NCBI RefSeq assembly: GCF_030817415.1 | Contig: NZ_JAUSZI010000002.1 | Span: forward strand, 744,001-808,000 | Source: Streptomyces umbrinus | GTDB lineage: Bacteria > Actinomycetota > Actinomycetes > Streptomycetales > Streptomycetaceae | Direction: 5' to 3' | DNA: 64,000 bases | Shown: piece after piece, positions 7,409 to 16,172 of the stretch | Position numbering within the stretch: position 1 is the stretch's first letter | Layout of the letters: the number at the start of each line of letters is the position of its first letter | Made by a program: the position numbers and the translations under genes | Notes under the pieces: generated by a model | Databases searched by the model: none | What the model was told of the DNA's origin: nothing | What the model saw: only the letters and a program-made list of their open reading frames with translations

Positions 7409-7831
7409 ATGTCCTCGACTCCGCCGCTCGCCTCCGTGCTGTTCGTCTGTGTCCACAACGCAGGGCGTTCGCAGATGGCCGCCGGATTCCTCAACCACCT
7501 CGCGGGCGACCGGATCGAGGTCCGTTCCGCCGGCTCGATCCCGGGCAACCAGGTCAACCCGGCCGCGGTCGAGGCCATGAAGGAACTCGGCGTCGACATC
7601 TCCGACCAGAAGCCGAAGATCCTCACCACCGAGGCCGTCCAGGCGTCCGACTACGTCATCACCATGGGCTGCGGCGACGCCTGCCCGATCTTCCCCGGCA
7701 AGCACTATCTCGACTGGGCCCTCGAAGACCCGGCTGGCAAGGGCGTCGAGTCGGTGCGCCCCATCCGCGACGAGATCCGGACCCGTATCGAGGCCCTGAT
7801 CGCCGAGATCGACGCGAAGCGCGAGGCGTGA
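7409..7831 (+). CDS. arsC: Arsenate reductase, low-molecular-weight phosphatase type
   Basis: 140 residues. Reduces arsenate to arsenite with thioredoxin (or a similar thiol system) as electron donor. The catalytic P-loop CX5R is Cys14-VHNAG-Arg20, followed by the typical SQMAAGF. Two further cysteines, Cys88 and Cys92 in MGCGDACPIFPG, are placed to relay the disulfide, and YLDW carries the acid aspartate. ATG 7409 has AAGGA nine bases upstream. The stop overlaps the GTG of the arsT pseudogene (GTGA), which fits an arsC-arsT operon. With arsT broken, regeneration must rely on a thioredoxin system encoded elsewhere. Confidence 0.92.
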   Translation: MSSTPPLASVLFVCVHNAGRSQMAAGFLNHLAGDRIEVRSAGSIPGNQVNPAAVEAMKELGVDISDQKPKILTTEAVQASDYVITMGCGDACPIFPGKHYLDWALEDPAGKGVESVRPIRDEIRTRIEALIAEIDAKREA

Positions 7832-8156
7832 GCACGGTGACCGCGACGAACGACGTACACGAGGTCCTCGTCATCGGCTCCGGCCCTGCCGGATACACCG
7901 CCGCTCTCTGCACCGCCCGCGACGAGCTCAAACCGCTGTCTTCGGCGGCGCCACATTCGTCGGCGGCGCACTGACCACGACCGCCGAGGTCGAGAACTTC
8001 CCCGGCTTTACCGAGGGCGTCGACGGGCCTGTCCTCATGGAGAACATGCGGGCCCAGGCCGAGAGGCTCGATGCAGAGATGGCCGACGACGACATCATCG
8101 AGGTCGATCTGACGGGGGACAGCAACTGCGACAGGGCTTCGAGCGGCGGGCCCTGA
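7828..8156 (+). pseudogene. arsT: Frameshifted and truncated thioredoxin-reductase-like arsT
   Basis: Starts with a GTG overlapping the arsC stop. It reads VLVIGSGPAGYTAALCTARDELKPL, here quoted only to show the TrxB FAD motif GSGPAG, and then falls out of frame at about 7938, where one G appears to be missing. The other frame continues correctly with VFGGATFVGGALTTTAEVEN, the start of the FAD domain in TrxB, up to DDIIEVDLTGD. It then ends at a TGA (8154-8156). The CxxC redox centre and the NADPH domain are absent, so it cannot be a working reductase. Confidence 0.8.
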
Positions 8157-8318
8157 CGGCAATGGGTGGCGATCGCCCAACTGCCCCACGATTTCCTCAC
8201 GGGCCTGTCGGCAGAGGGATGCAATGAACTCCTGCCCCTTCTCACCGACGCAGCCAAAGCGTCCGGCGCCGATAGGGCAGCGCAACGTCTCAGCGCCTTC
8301 ACAGGCAAGGCCCGGTGA
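8157..8318 (+). other. Short unrecognised reading frame after arsT
   Basis: In the same frame as the arsT remnant, about 50 residues can be read from a GTG at 8166 (VAIAQLPHDFLTGLS and so on) to a TGA at 8316-8318. It overlaps the next reading frame by a GTGA. The sequence looks amphipathic and protein-like but is not recognised. It may be the C-terminus of a decayed gene. Confidence 0.25.
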
Positions 8319-8686
8319 AGATCACCGCACTGCGCTGGCTGCTCGACCCCGCCACCAGTCTCCTCGCCCTACGCCCGCGCGCACGAGAACGCGGACGCAG
8401 GTTCTACGAAGCCGCTGGGCGCCTGGCACGCGGCCCACGCCACCACGACGAAACGGGCTACCGCACACACGGTCACCACTCTGACAAACCCTGGACAGGG
8501 CCCAGATACCCCACCGTCGGCAAGGACGGGCGACCACTTCAGCAGTCGTTCGTGGCACCTGGCAGTCGGGGGCAGAGAGTTCGTCTCATGTTGTTGTCCT
8601 ACGCAGAGCTCGGCCGATCTCAGAGACAGGGCCGCCTGAAGTGCGCTTGGATTGCCGAATGCTCAAGAAGGCACTCTCGGCCTTGA
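8315..8686 (+). CDS. Hypothetical protein, uncertain
   Basis: A 123-residue frame beginning with a GTG that overlaps the preceding TGA. The first 40 residues (KITALRWLLDPATSLL, then many Arg) could be an amphipathic helix. The C-terminal part overlaps the start of the pentapeptide-repeat gene and loses codon bias. No family is recognised, and the frame may not be expressed as drawn. Confidence 0.25.
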   Translation: MKITALRWLLDPATSLLALRPRARERGRRFYEAAGRLARGPRHHDETGYRTHGHHSDKPWTGPRYPTVGKDGRPLQQSFVAPGSRGQRVRLMLLSYAELGRSQRQGRLKCAWIAECSRRHSRP

Positions 8687-9862
8687 TGCGCTTGTCGGAC
8701 CTTATTTGGCTCTACGTTCAGGTCAGGATCAAGGGTCGCACCAAGCGGTGGCTGTTCCCAATCCCTCACAGATCACGAGGGAACTGGATAAGCAGAATCA
8801 CATTGATAGCGGTCGCTATTGGCATTTACACCGCCCTACGGACCGGACTAGGGAGGGATTTTTCACATTGGATCGACGGCACGATCGGAGTAGACCTTAG
8901 AGGCCTCACTCCGGACGCAAAAGCGGCAGCCCAGGGTCAGCTCAGGCTGGCTGTCATCCAATCACTCGTTGCCGTGGGCGCCACTGTCGCTCTCATCTAC
9001 ACTGCTCGCACATACCGACTGACGGGGCGCGGCCAAGTAACAGATCGGTTCACTAAGGCGCTCGAACGCCTCAGTTCAGACAAACAATACGTGCGCATCG
9101 GTGGGATCCTCGCCCTGGAGCAGATTCTGCATGACGCTCCCGAGCAGAGTGAAGATGCTCAAACTGTGCTCCAGAACTATCTGCTGGAGCACACCCCGAA
9201 AGCAGGGGACGAGTGGGCAGAGACCCCCGAGCCTGGAGAGCCCATGGCACCTGAGGTGCAGACCGCCCTCAATACAGTTACCAAAGCATCCCGCCATGCC
9301 GTGTATCGCATTCGCCTGCCGGACCGCTCTCTAGTTTTGCTTGATTTCCGTGAACTTGACCTCATGAATGCCGACTTCAATAAATCGGACTTCCGAGGGG
9401 CTGACCTCGAGAAAGCCCATCTATGGGGACTACACATGGATTCCGCAGACCTCCGAACATGCGATAAGGAATGCCACACTCGTCGTGGCGTCAATGCGTA
9501 AAGCCCAACTCCAATACGCCCGTACAGATAATTCTTGTTTCGCCTACGCCTTCATGAAGGGAGCCACGTTCACGGACACAGGAGGAAGTTGGGCAACTCG
9601 GGGAGTCAATTTCCGTCACACCAATCTTCGAAGTGCACAGCTCGCAGGAATGGATTTCACTGACTGCGACTTCCGGCACGCCGACTTGGACGGATCGGAT
9701 CTCCGGAAGGCATCGTTCAAGAACTGCCGTCTCGACAAGGCAGATCTACAGAACGCCAATCTCTGCGGCGCGGACCTTAGTGGAGCCAAGGGACTACGGA
9801 GCCACCAAGTGGCGTCGGCAAAGACAGATGAGGAAACGCGTCTTCCTGCCTATCTGTCCTAA
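8641..9862 (+). pseudogene. Membrane-anchored pentapeptide-repeat protein, frameshifted
   Basis: The N-terminal part has two hydrophobic segments (WISRITLIAVAIGIYTAL and LAVIQSLVAVGATVALIY). They are followed by the TARTYRLTGRGQVTDRF and KALERLSSD segments typical of actinomycete pentapeptide-repeat membrane proteins. Pentapeptide repeats begin at ADFNKSDFRGADLEKA. At about 9457-9464 an extra base throws the frame out; the original frame stops at 9501. The shifted frame carries on with NATLVVASMRKAQL and repeats such as ADLDGSDLRKASF and ADLQNANLCGADL to 9862. Start candidates are GTG 8641, ATG 8659 and ATG 8686. Base composition is clearly lower in GC than in the flanking genes, a sign of transfer. 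Function of the family is unknown. Confidence 0.75.
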
Positions 9863-9920
9863 AGCGTGTCGCACGGGGCTGTGCGCGGGCGGGCCAGAGC
9901 GTGCGAACGGGGCTGCCCGC

Positions 9921-10202
9921 TCATGACGCGAGGGCGAGGTTGTGCATGTGAGCGACGGCCTGGACCGCGCGATGGAGACCGTCGCCGTGTTGCCGACAGT
10001 CGCGGCGGATCTTGTAGTTCCGAACTTGGTCGTCACTCCGCCTCGGCACCTCAATGCCCCCGAGCGAGCGTTCGTTGGACGCGTCGTCGACCAACTCGAT
10101 CACAACCACCAGCGCACATGGTTCGCAGCCGCGCTTCACTTCGTTGACAAGCACGAGGATCGACCTGGTGCCGTCGGCGTCGCACCAGGATTCGATGGAC
10201 AA
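9921..10202 (-). pseudogene. Possible transposase C-terminal remnant
   Basis: The end of this frame reads RNYKIRRDCRQHGDGLH followed by AVAHMHNLALAS. That resembles the C-terminal end of IS5-type DDE transposases (arginine-rich segment, then a helix ending in HNLAL). Nothing upstream looks like a catalytic domain and no terminal repeats were found, so at most it is a fragment. It lies between the AT-richer pentapeptide and TPR genes. Confidence 0.3.
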
Positions 10203-10229
10203 TCCGGTCCCTGTGAGGCAGCCGTCGGT

Positions 10230-12431
10230 CTACGCCCAGCCGCCGCCTTGCGGCCACACCGGCCCACCGCGTTTGAGGCGTTCCAGAGCCTTCTCTGCTG
10301 ATCGTCGATGTGTGTGGGACACATCGAGAACCTGATGCATGTCCGACACGACTCGTTCGAGTTGGCCGACAGCGTCACTCCACAGCCCGGCCTGCGCGGT
10401 GAAGAGTGCGAGCTGTTGCCGGGTCACCAGCGTGTGCGGATGCAGCGGTCCCAGCAGGCGCTCGCGATCACGCCGTAGCGAGTCGAGCACCTGCGCGGCC
10501 TCTTCTGGCCGCCCGGCGCGACCGGTGAAGTGGGCGAGTGCTCCACGGATGGCCAGTACGTGGGGTTCGTCTTTTCCCAAAGCCAGGGACGCGTCATGCA
10601 GTAGCTCACCCAGTTGCGTCGTTGCGGCCTGTACGTCACCTCCGAGGCCGGTGAACCAGGCGATGCTGCGCCGAGTGGCCAGTGTGTGGGGGTGGTCACG
10701 CCCCAGGAGCCGGATGTGGTCGACCAGGAGCGGTTTCAGTAAGCGCACCGCGTCGGCATGTTTACCGGCTTCGCCCGTGAAGTGTGCGTGCTGTCGTCGC
10801 GCCGACAATGTGTCGACGTGGTGGTGCCCGAGGATGGCTTCCGTTTCCCTGGCCAGAATCTCGAACTGGCTTGCTGCTTCGGCCTGATCGCCGCTCTCCC
10901 CAATGAAGTAGGCAATCTGGTGACGTACGGCGAAGACTTCCGAGAGCGTCGTACTGCCGATTTCCCTTCTGTGGGCGAGGATGACCCGTAGGGCGCTTAC
11001 CGCTGCTCTCTGTTGTCCAGCGTCTCCCAGAGTTACAGCGAGAGCGAAGTCCGCTCCGGGGATTTCCTCCGACACAGCCCTACGCAGGGCTTGTTCGGCA
11101 TGATTGAAGCGGGAATCACGATGTGCGGTAAGACCAAGATTGTAGGCCTCAATTGCGGTGACCCTAGGCATCACGAAATTCCACAGGTGATCTGGAATGG
11201 CCGCTTTCCGAGGGGAATCGAGAAGATAGTCAAAGACTGTGTAGCCCAGAGTTACGTCTCCAATGAGTAAGCTGGTTGTGGCATGCGTTGCTTGGCACGC
11301 CCATTCCAGAGCGTTTTCAAACGATTCCGGTTTCAGGCGGGCTCCACCACGTGCGTCCAGATACGGTTGGTGTAATTCCTCCAGCCAGGAGAGTGGGAGG
11401 TGTCTGCGTAGGCCCATTCCCCGGCAATCGACAGCTGCGGTCACCAGAGCCGCGCCTCGGGGATTGGCGCCAGGGCTCCAGGCATCCCGCCAGGCGTCAA
11501 GCAGTTCCGGGCCTGCGGCAAGGATCTCCGCCAGTCCGAATCGGTCACACGCGGTGAGCGCACTTGCTATGCGGGGATCCCCGGCATGCGCTTGGCCGCG
11601 AGCGCACTCGTCCAGCGTCCAATGGCGCTCGATGCGTATCGGTACGGCTAGTTGCACCACTGACCGCTCGGCACGCCATAGGTCGCGGTCGGCTCCCGTC
11701 AGCCGGCTTCCTTCCCTGGCGTTGTAGCGCCTGTGTTCCTCTGCACGCATGGTGGCGACCAGGACTGTGGAGCGCTCGGGTTCGCCGGTCATGCGGCGCA
11801 CGGCCGCCTCCGTGAGACCGTCCGGGCCGAGGTAGTTCTCAAGGTCGTCGAGCCATACAACACATCGCTTGTGCGCCTGCACTGCTTGGAGGGCGGCAGG
11901 GATCGATGCCCGAGTAAGTGGCCTGACGAGAAAATACTCCGGCAGCGCGATGCGCGTGGCCTCGTAGGCCGATCGAGTTTTTCCCGCTGTGGATTCGCCA
12001 ATGAGCAGAATAAAGCCGCCTCTAATCACGTGATCCCGAAGGGATTGATCAGAGTCTCGTTCGATGTATGGAGGTTGGCCGTCTGGATCGTCGCTTCGAG
12101 GAGAAGGCCCGACCGGATGAACCCCCAGCACTGTTGGGTCCGAAAAGTCCCTGACCCGCGGCAAGCCCTGATGTCGTGCATTCAGCAAGTGCTCCGGCCA
12201 TGATGCACGGAGGGTCGTGGCGCGCGCAATCTCGGGCAGCAACTGATCTGCCATCCGACCGGAAACCGCCACCACCGCCACCCCGATACTCGCTGCGAAG
12301 GCGCTCGGGAGCCATATATTGGAAAGCCCGGCAGCGACCGCTCCGCAGACAACGGCTGCCGAGTAAACCAGCCAACCACGCGGCAGTTGCTGTCCCTCGC
12401 CTAATCGCGTGACCATCCTTGCTGAAACCAT
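10230..12431 (-). CDS. Membrane-anchored P-loop NTPase with C-terminal TPR repeats (STAND-like)
   Basis: 733 residues from ATG 12431, which has AGGGGGG upstream. Two adjacent hydrophobic segments at about 19-57 would anchor or insert in the membrane. A Walker A motif GESTAGKT lies at 145-152 and a Walker B-like VVWLDD at about 191-196, followed by a VLVATMRAEEHRR sensor-like segment. From about residue 460 to the end, 40-42-residue units repeat with the pattern AG..A.A...L..LL.D..R.LG..HPHTL..R, a TPR/kinesin-light-chain-like array. The order effector, NTPase, repeat sensor is that of STAND proteins. It is AT-richer than the flanks and is the only intact gene of the insert. The function is unknown; defence or signalling is an inference. 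Confidence 0.75.
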   Translation of the reverse strand: MVSARMVTRLGEGQQLPRGWLVYSAAVVCGAVAAGLSNIWLPSAFAASIGVAVVAVSGRMADQLLPEIARATTLRASWPEHLLNARHQGLPRVRDFSDPTVLGVHPVGPSPRSDDPDGQPPYIERDSDQSLRDHVIRGGFILLIGESTAGKTRSAYEATRIALPEYFLVRPLTRASIPAALQAVQAHKRCVVWLDDLENYLGPDGLTEAAVRRMTGEPERSTVLVATMRAEEHRRYNAREGSRLTGADRDLWRAERSVVQLAVPIRIERHWTLDECARGQAHAGDPRIASALTACDRFGLAEILAAGPELLDAWRDAWSPGANPRGAALVTAAVDCRGMGLRRHLPLSWLEELHQPYLDARGGARLKPESFENALEWACQATHATTSLLIGDVTLGYTVFDYLLDSPRKAAIPDHLWNFVMPRVTAIEAYNLGLTAHRDSRFNHAEQALRRAVSEEIPGADFALAVTLGDAGQQRAAVSALRVILAHRREIGSTTLSEVFAVRHQIAYFIGESGDQAEAASQFEILARETEAILGHHHVDTLSARRQHAHFTGEAGKHADAVRLLKPLLVDHIRLLGRDHPHTLATRRSIAWFTGLGGDVQAATTQLGELLHDASLALGKDEPHVLAIRGALAHFTGRAGRPEEAAQVLDSLRRDRERLLGPLHPHTLVTRQQLALFTAQAGLWSDAVGQLERVVSDMHQVLDVSHTHRRSAEKALERLKRGGPVWPQGGGWA

Positions 12432-13391
12432 TGACCCCCCTGAAACGCCCGCATTCTTCCATCCACTGAGCCCATGTCCAGGTTGAGCTCGAACCGAATT
12501 CGGCTCGGCCAGTTCGTTCCTGTGACTCTCGAAGGCTCGATTGGGTACTGTGAATTGCTGCCGCACTTCAGTATCGGCGAGTCGGAGCACCCTTCACGGG
12601 CCCACATCGCTTCAAATATCAATGTGACTCCCGGAACTCGTGCCACTGTGGCGAGCAGATTACCCACGAGACCTCAACCGTGACGCATATCCAGATTGAT
12701 CCATCTGCAGCGTCGTTGACTATGTCCTTCCGTCACTGCTCAGGACACCACAACGAGCTCTCATTCGGAGCATGAACGGCAGATTTGACGGTTGACTTAC
12801 AGACATCGAGTCGATCAGGTCATAACGGGACTGGTCCGGGATGGTCATCCCACCTCACTTTGAGGCGCGGTGAAAAACGAGGACCTCGCGTGCATTCCGG
12901 ATGCCATCACTGGTCCGGGGTCGCTCGCGGGCCAGGGAGTGTTCGAACCGCACCACCTTTCCGGTAGTCAGAAGTCCGTGCGGTCGCCGCGAAGTACGGA
13001 GACCCGGACGAACTCCTGCGCGAGGACTGGATCCCGGCGGTTCCGGCCTGAACCTGCCCGGTGACTACGACAGGGACTACCCATCCGATTCCGCTGGACT
13101 TCACCCTGACGGAACTGGACATCTGCAGGAAGTGGCATCCGTTGTTCATGCGCATGATCGGCGCCGACCAGGACACCGAGTCATGTACTGCGGAAGGGGC
13201 AGCGGTGAGTCCGTTCGCGCCCACGTCCGTGTGGGTCCGGAGGCCGTGGAGGTGCGCGCACCTTGATCAGGGCCGCTCCGCGCAGGGAGGGCCGAGTCCA
13301 GCCAAGGAGCGGGGAGCGTGAGCCGGGCCCGGGAATCAGTCGGCCGGTCGGTCGCAGGCTGGTCGGCGACCGGCCTTCCGAGAGGCGGCGA
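12432..13391. other. Gene-poor region, possible decayed genes
   Basis: About 960 bp with no intact gene. It includes the upstream region of the TPR/NTPase gene. One plus-strand frame ending at 13051 reads VRAVAAKYGDPDELLREDW, which looks protein-like but has no start and is not recognised. The right half (13060-13390) holds only GC-rich frames without coding character. It probably contains the promoter for the minus-strand NTPase gene and remnants of lost genes. Confidence 0.35.
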
Positions 13392-14480
13392 TCAGGCGGT
13401 CGTCGTCGAAAGAGCCGTCGCCTCGTCGCAGCCGCAGCTCGCCCGGCGGACCACACCGACCGGCAGCATCAGCGAGACGGGCTCCTCCGGACGCTGTCCG
13501 GTCAGCCGCCGTACGAGCAGGTCGACGGCCTCCTCCCCCATGCGCACCATCGGCTGGCGCACGGTGGTCAGGGCGGGGCGCACCAGGCGGCTCAACGGAA
13601 TGCCGTCGAAGCCGGTCACCACTACGTCGTCGGGCACGCGTACACCACGGCGTTCGAGCGCCTGGAGCGCGCCCACCGCCATCTGGTCGTTGGCGAACAC
13701 GAACGCCTCGGGCCGGTCGCCGTCTCCCTCGCACAGCAGGTCAGCGGCGCGGGCGCCTTCGGCCTGGGTCATCATCGGCATGCGCAGTGCCGGCGCGGCG
13801 GCGGTCTCGATCCCGGCCTCGCGGCAGGCCCGGCGGAATCCGCGGAAACGCGCCTCGACGTCCGGGGACTCGTCGACGAGTCCCACGTAGGCGAGGCGGC
13901 GCAGCCCGTGGTCGTGGACGAGGTGGCGGGTCAGCTCGTACTGGCCGTCCTCGTTGGCGACCTCCACGTGGTCGAGGTGGTCGAGCGAGGGGTCCTGCGC
14001 GCGAGGACCGGCCAGCATCACCACCGGTCGCCGCCGGGAGATCGCTTCGAGCTCCTCGGTCGGCACCGTGCGGGCCATCACCGCGAAGCCGTCCACTCGG
14101 CCGGCCACCTGGGCCACGAGGTTCTCCGGGCCACCTTCGAGGGAGGCGGCGATCAGCAGCGCGTATCCGTGCCGACGGGCCGCGCGTTCCATACCCCGGA
14201 TGATCTGGTCCGAGTAGAGCATCGCGGCATCGTCGTCCTCGGCACCGAGCGTGTCCGGGTCGGAATAGTCCGGGAAGCACAGACCGAGGACGCCGGTCGA
14301 ACGGCTGGCGAGACCGCGGGCGTTGCCGCTCGGCACGTATCCCAGTTCTCCCGCCGCGGCCAGCACCCGTTCCCGGGTGGCGGCGCGCACGGAGTCGGGG
14401 CTGCGGTACACCCTCGAAACCGTGGCGATGGATACGCCGGAGCGTTCGGCCACGTCGTACACCGTGGGGATCGCGTTCAC
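13392..14480 (-). CDS. LacI-family transcriptional repressor
   Basis: About 362 residues. The N-terminal helix-turn-helix TVYDVAERSGVSIATVSRV and hinge are typical, followed by a periplasmic-binding-protein-like sugar domain (TGVLGLCFPDYS, VDGFAVMAR, FVFANDQMAVGA, VVTGFDGIPLS, LTTVRQP). It ends in an SCGC motif. The GTG at 14480 is chosen because the upstream ATG at 14546 lies inside a LacI-type operator. No sugar transporter or glycosidase is adjacent, so the regulated genes may be outside the window or lost. The effector is unknown. Confidence 0.85.
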   Translation of the reverse strand: MNAIPTVYDVAERSGVSIATVSRVYRSPDSVRAATRERVLAAAGELGYVPSGNARGLASRSTGVLGLCFPDYSDPDTLGAEDDDAAMLYSDQIIRGMERAARRHGYALLIAASLEGGPENLVAQVAGRVDGFAVMARTVPTEELEAISRRRPVVMLAGPRAQDPSLDHLDHVEVANEDGQYELTRHLVHDHGLRRLAYVGLVDESPDVEARFRGFRRACREAGIETAAAPALRMPMMTQAEGARAADLLCEGDGDRPEAFVFANDQMAVGALQALERRGVRVPDDVVVTGFDGIPLSRLVRPALTTVRQPMVRMGEEAVDLLVRRLTGQRPEEPVSLMLPVGVVRRASCGCDEATALSTTTA

Positions 14481-14535
14481 GATGCGGTGCCGTTCATGGG
14501 TCGGGCCCCCGTCTCTCCTGATGCATGCATGTAGA

Positions 14536-14549
14536 TGAAAGCGCATTCA
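14536..14549. promoter_or_regulatory. LacI-type operator upstream of the lacI-family gene
   Basis: TGAAAGCGCATTCA is a near-perfect palindrome with the central CG and TG/CA ends typical of LacI/GalR operators; 12 of 14 positions are symmetric. It lies 56 bp upstream of the chosen GTG start, as expected for autoregulation. Confidence 0.7.
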
Positions 14550-14851
14550 CCCTAGGGTGGGGCAGGTCTGTGAGGCAACCGGGGGCTCCGAGCCGAGGGG
14601 GTCGCTGCTGCGGAGGTGGGGGCTTCTCCCCCACGCAGCAAGCCACCCTCGATCGTGTCCAAGAACTCCTCACGGAATGGGGCGCCCTTCGGTTCTCGCG
14701 CGGCAGGGCGAGGCGAGCACGAAGGAAGTCGGGCCGCCGTGAACATGACGCTCCTTCAAGGTGCGAACACCGCGCGGTCTGGCGCGGTCCCGTGCTTGAG
14801 GTCCGGCGCGCGGCCCGCTGGAGGATCCGGCGGGCCGTCCGTCAGGTCAGC
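14547..14851. other. Intergenic region, nothing recognised
   Basis: About 300 bp between the lacI-family gene and the end of the LLM oxidoreductase gene. Only short GC-rich frames are present, none with a recognisable product. Confidence 0.4.
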
Positions 14852-15907
14852 TCAGGCCAGTAGCCGCGCGAGTTCGGCCACTTCCGTCTCCGGGTCCACA
14901 ACGGGCTGGATCACGAGTTCGTCGACCCCCGACTTCTCCAGCACGTTGATCCGCTCTGTGATCTCGTCCCTGGTGCCGACCAGGCCGAACCTGTCCACCA
15001 GGGAAGGCACGATGAGCTCGCGGTCCTCGGGGGACAGTCGGCCGAGGTAGTTGTGGTAGAGCGTGTGGTGACGGTTGGGGTGGGTGGGTGTGGTCCCGCG
15101 CAACTGGAGCAGGCGGTCGACGGCTGCGGCCTCCTTCTGGGGGAGGACCGCGCGGAAGGCGGGGTTCTCCACACCGAGGATCAGTGCGCTCAGCGCGATG
15201 TGCCCCATCGAGTCCTTGACCAGGTCGCCGTAGCGGTCTTCGCCGTCGGCGAGGACATGCAGGGAGGACATGAGATACGAACGTGTCTTCTCGGTCTTCT
15301 CGGTGCTGCCCGCGGCCTGTGCCGCAGCCCGCCGGGCCGGGCTGAGGGCGGACCAGGCCGCAGGGTCGTGCATCCCGAAAGAGATCACTCCCGCACCGAG
15401 ACGGCCGGCGACGGCGGCTGCCTTCGGACCGAACGCCGCCACGACGAACTCCACGGGATCCTCGGTGTTGACGTACGGGCCGGCGTGCAGGAATCGCACC
15501 CTGCTCGACCGGGTTCCCTCTCGGTACTCCGACTCGCGTCCTGCGGTCAGATCCCGCAGGGCGGCCGTGAAGGACTCCAGCTCCGCCATCCTCGTGGGCC
15601 GCATGCCGAGAGTACGGCGGGAGGTGTTGCCGGTGCCGACCCCGCAGATCATACGGCCGGGGGCGAGGGCGTTGAGGCTGCCGAGGGCCGCCGCGGCGGC
15701 GGGGGCGGAGCGCAGTGCCGGCGAGGTGACACCGATGCCGAGCCTGATCCGGTGGGTGGCCTTGGCACAGAGCGCGAGCGAGACGAACGGATCGCCGTGA
15801 ACCATCGGCGTGTCATACACCCAGAAACTGCTGAAACCGAGCTCCTCCGCGCGGGCGGCCAGGTGTTCCACACCCGGCCCTGCTGGCATGACGATGCCGG
15901 TCCGCAT
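14852..15907 (-). CDS. LLM-class flavin-dependent oxidoreductase (luciferase-like)
   Basis: 351 residues with the TIM-barrel features of F420- or FMN-dependent luciferase-like enzymes: AARAEELGFSSFWVYDT, RIRLGIGVTSPALRSA, PGRMICGVGTGN, EFVVAAFGPKA and the C-terminal FGLVGTRDEITERINVLEKSGVDELV. The GVGTGN loop and the VGTRDEI segment are characteristic of actinobacterial members, many of which use F420. ATG 15907 has GGAGGA seven bases upstream. There is no clear operon partner. The substrate cannot be deduced. Confidence 0.8.
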   Translation of the reverse strand: MRTGIVMPAGPGVEHLAARAEELGFSSFWVYDTPMVHGDPFVSLALCAKATHRIRLGIGVTSPALRSAPAAAAALGSLNALAPGRMICGVGTGNTSRRTLGMRPTRMAELESFTAALRDLTAGRESEYREGTRSSRVRFLHAGPYVNTEDPVEFVVAAFGPKAAAVAGRLGAGVISFGMHDPAAWSALSPARRAAAQAAGSTEKTEKTRSYLMSSLHVLADGEDRYGDLVKDSMGHIALSALILGVENPAFRAVLPQKEAAAVDRLLQLRGTTPTHPNRHHTLYHNYLGRLSPEDRELIVPSLVDRFGLVGTRDEITERINVLEKSGVDELVIQPVVDPETEVAELARLLA

Positions 15908-16172
15908 GGCATTCCTCCTCTCCGTCGTCCGGGCAGAACCTCACCACCGCGGGCACATACATCGAGATGACTACCCGCCACGGTGCGTTCGGGAAGCCGC
16001 TGGCTCTGACTTTTCCGAAGGCCGAGAACGGCTTGCACAATGAGGTGTATCGCCCCTGACAGCCGTGCCTGATTGGCGAGTTGGATTCAGCTGGTGTCGG
16101 ATCCGCCGGCGCGCTGCCTGGGGACCGCGCCATGCGCGCGCTACTCCGCGACCGCCCCCGCCGCTCCGGCCG

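Noticed and set aside
9921..10202. A complete insertion sequence between the pentapeptide and TPR genes
   Set aside because: Only the last 30 residues resemble a transposase; no catalytic motif, inverted terminal repeat or target duplication was found.
13263..14534. Long plus-strand open frame opposite the lacI-family gene
   Set aside because: It is a GC-driven shadow: the opposite strand has clear LacI motifs and this frame has no recognisable domain. The same applies to the long antisense frames over mmpL (37013-38317), the secreted oxidoreductase (52145-53965) and pepN (58023-59072).
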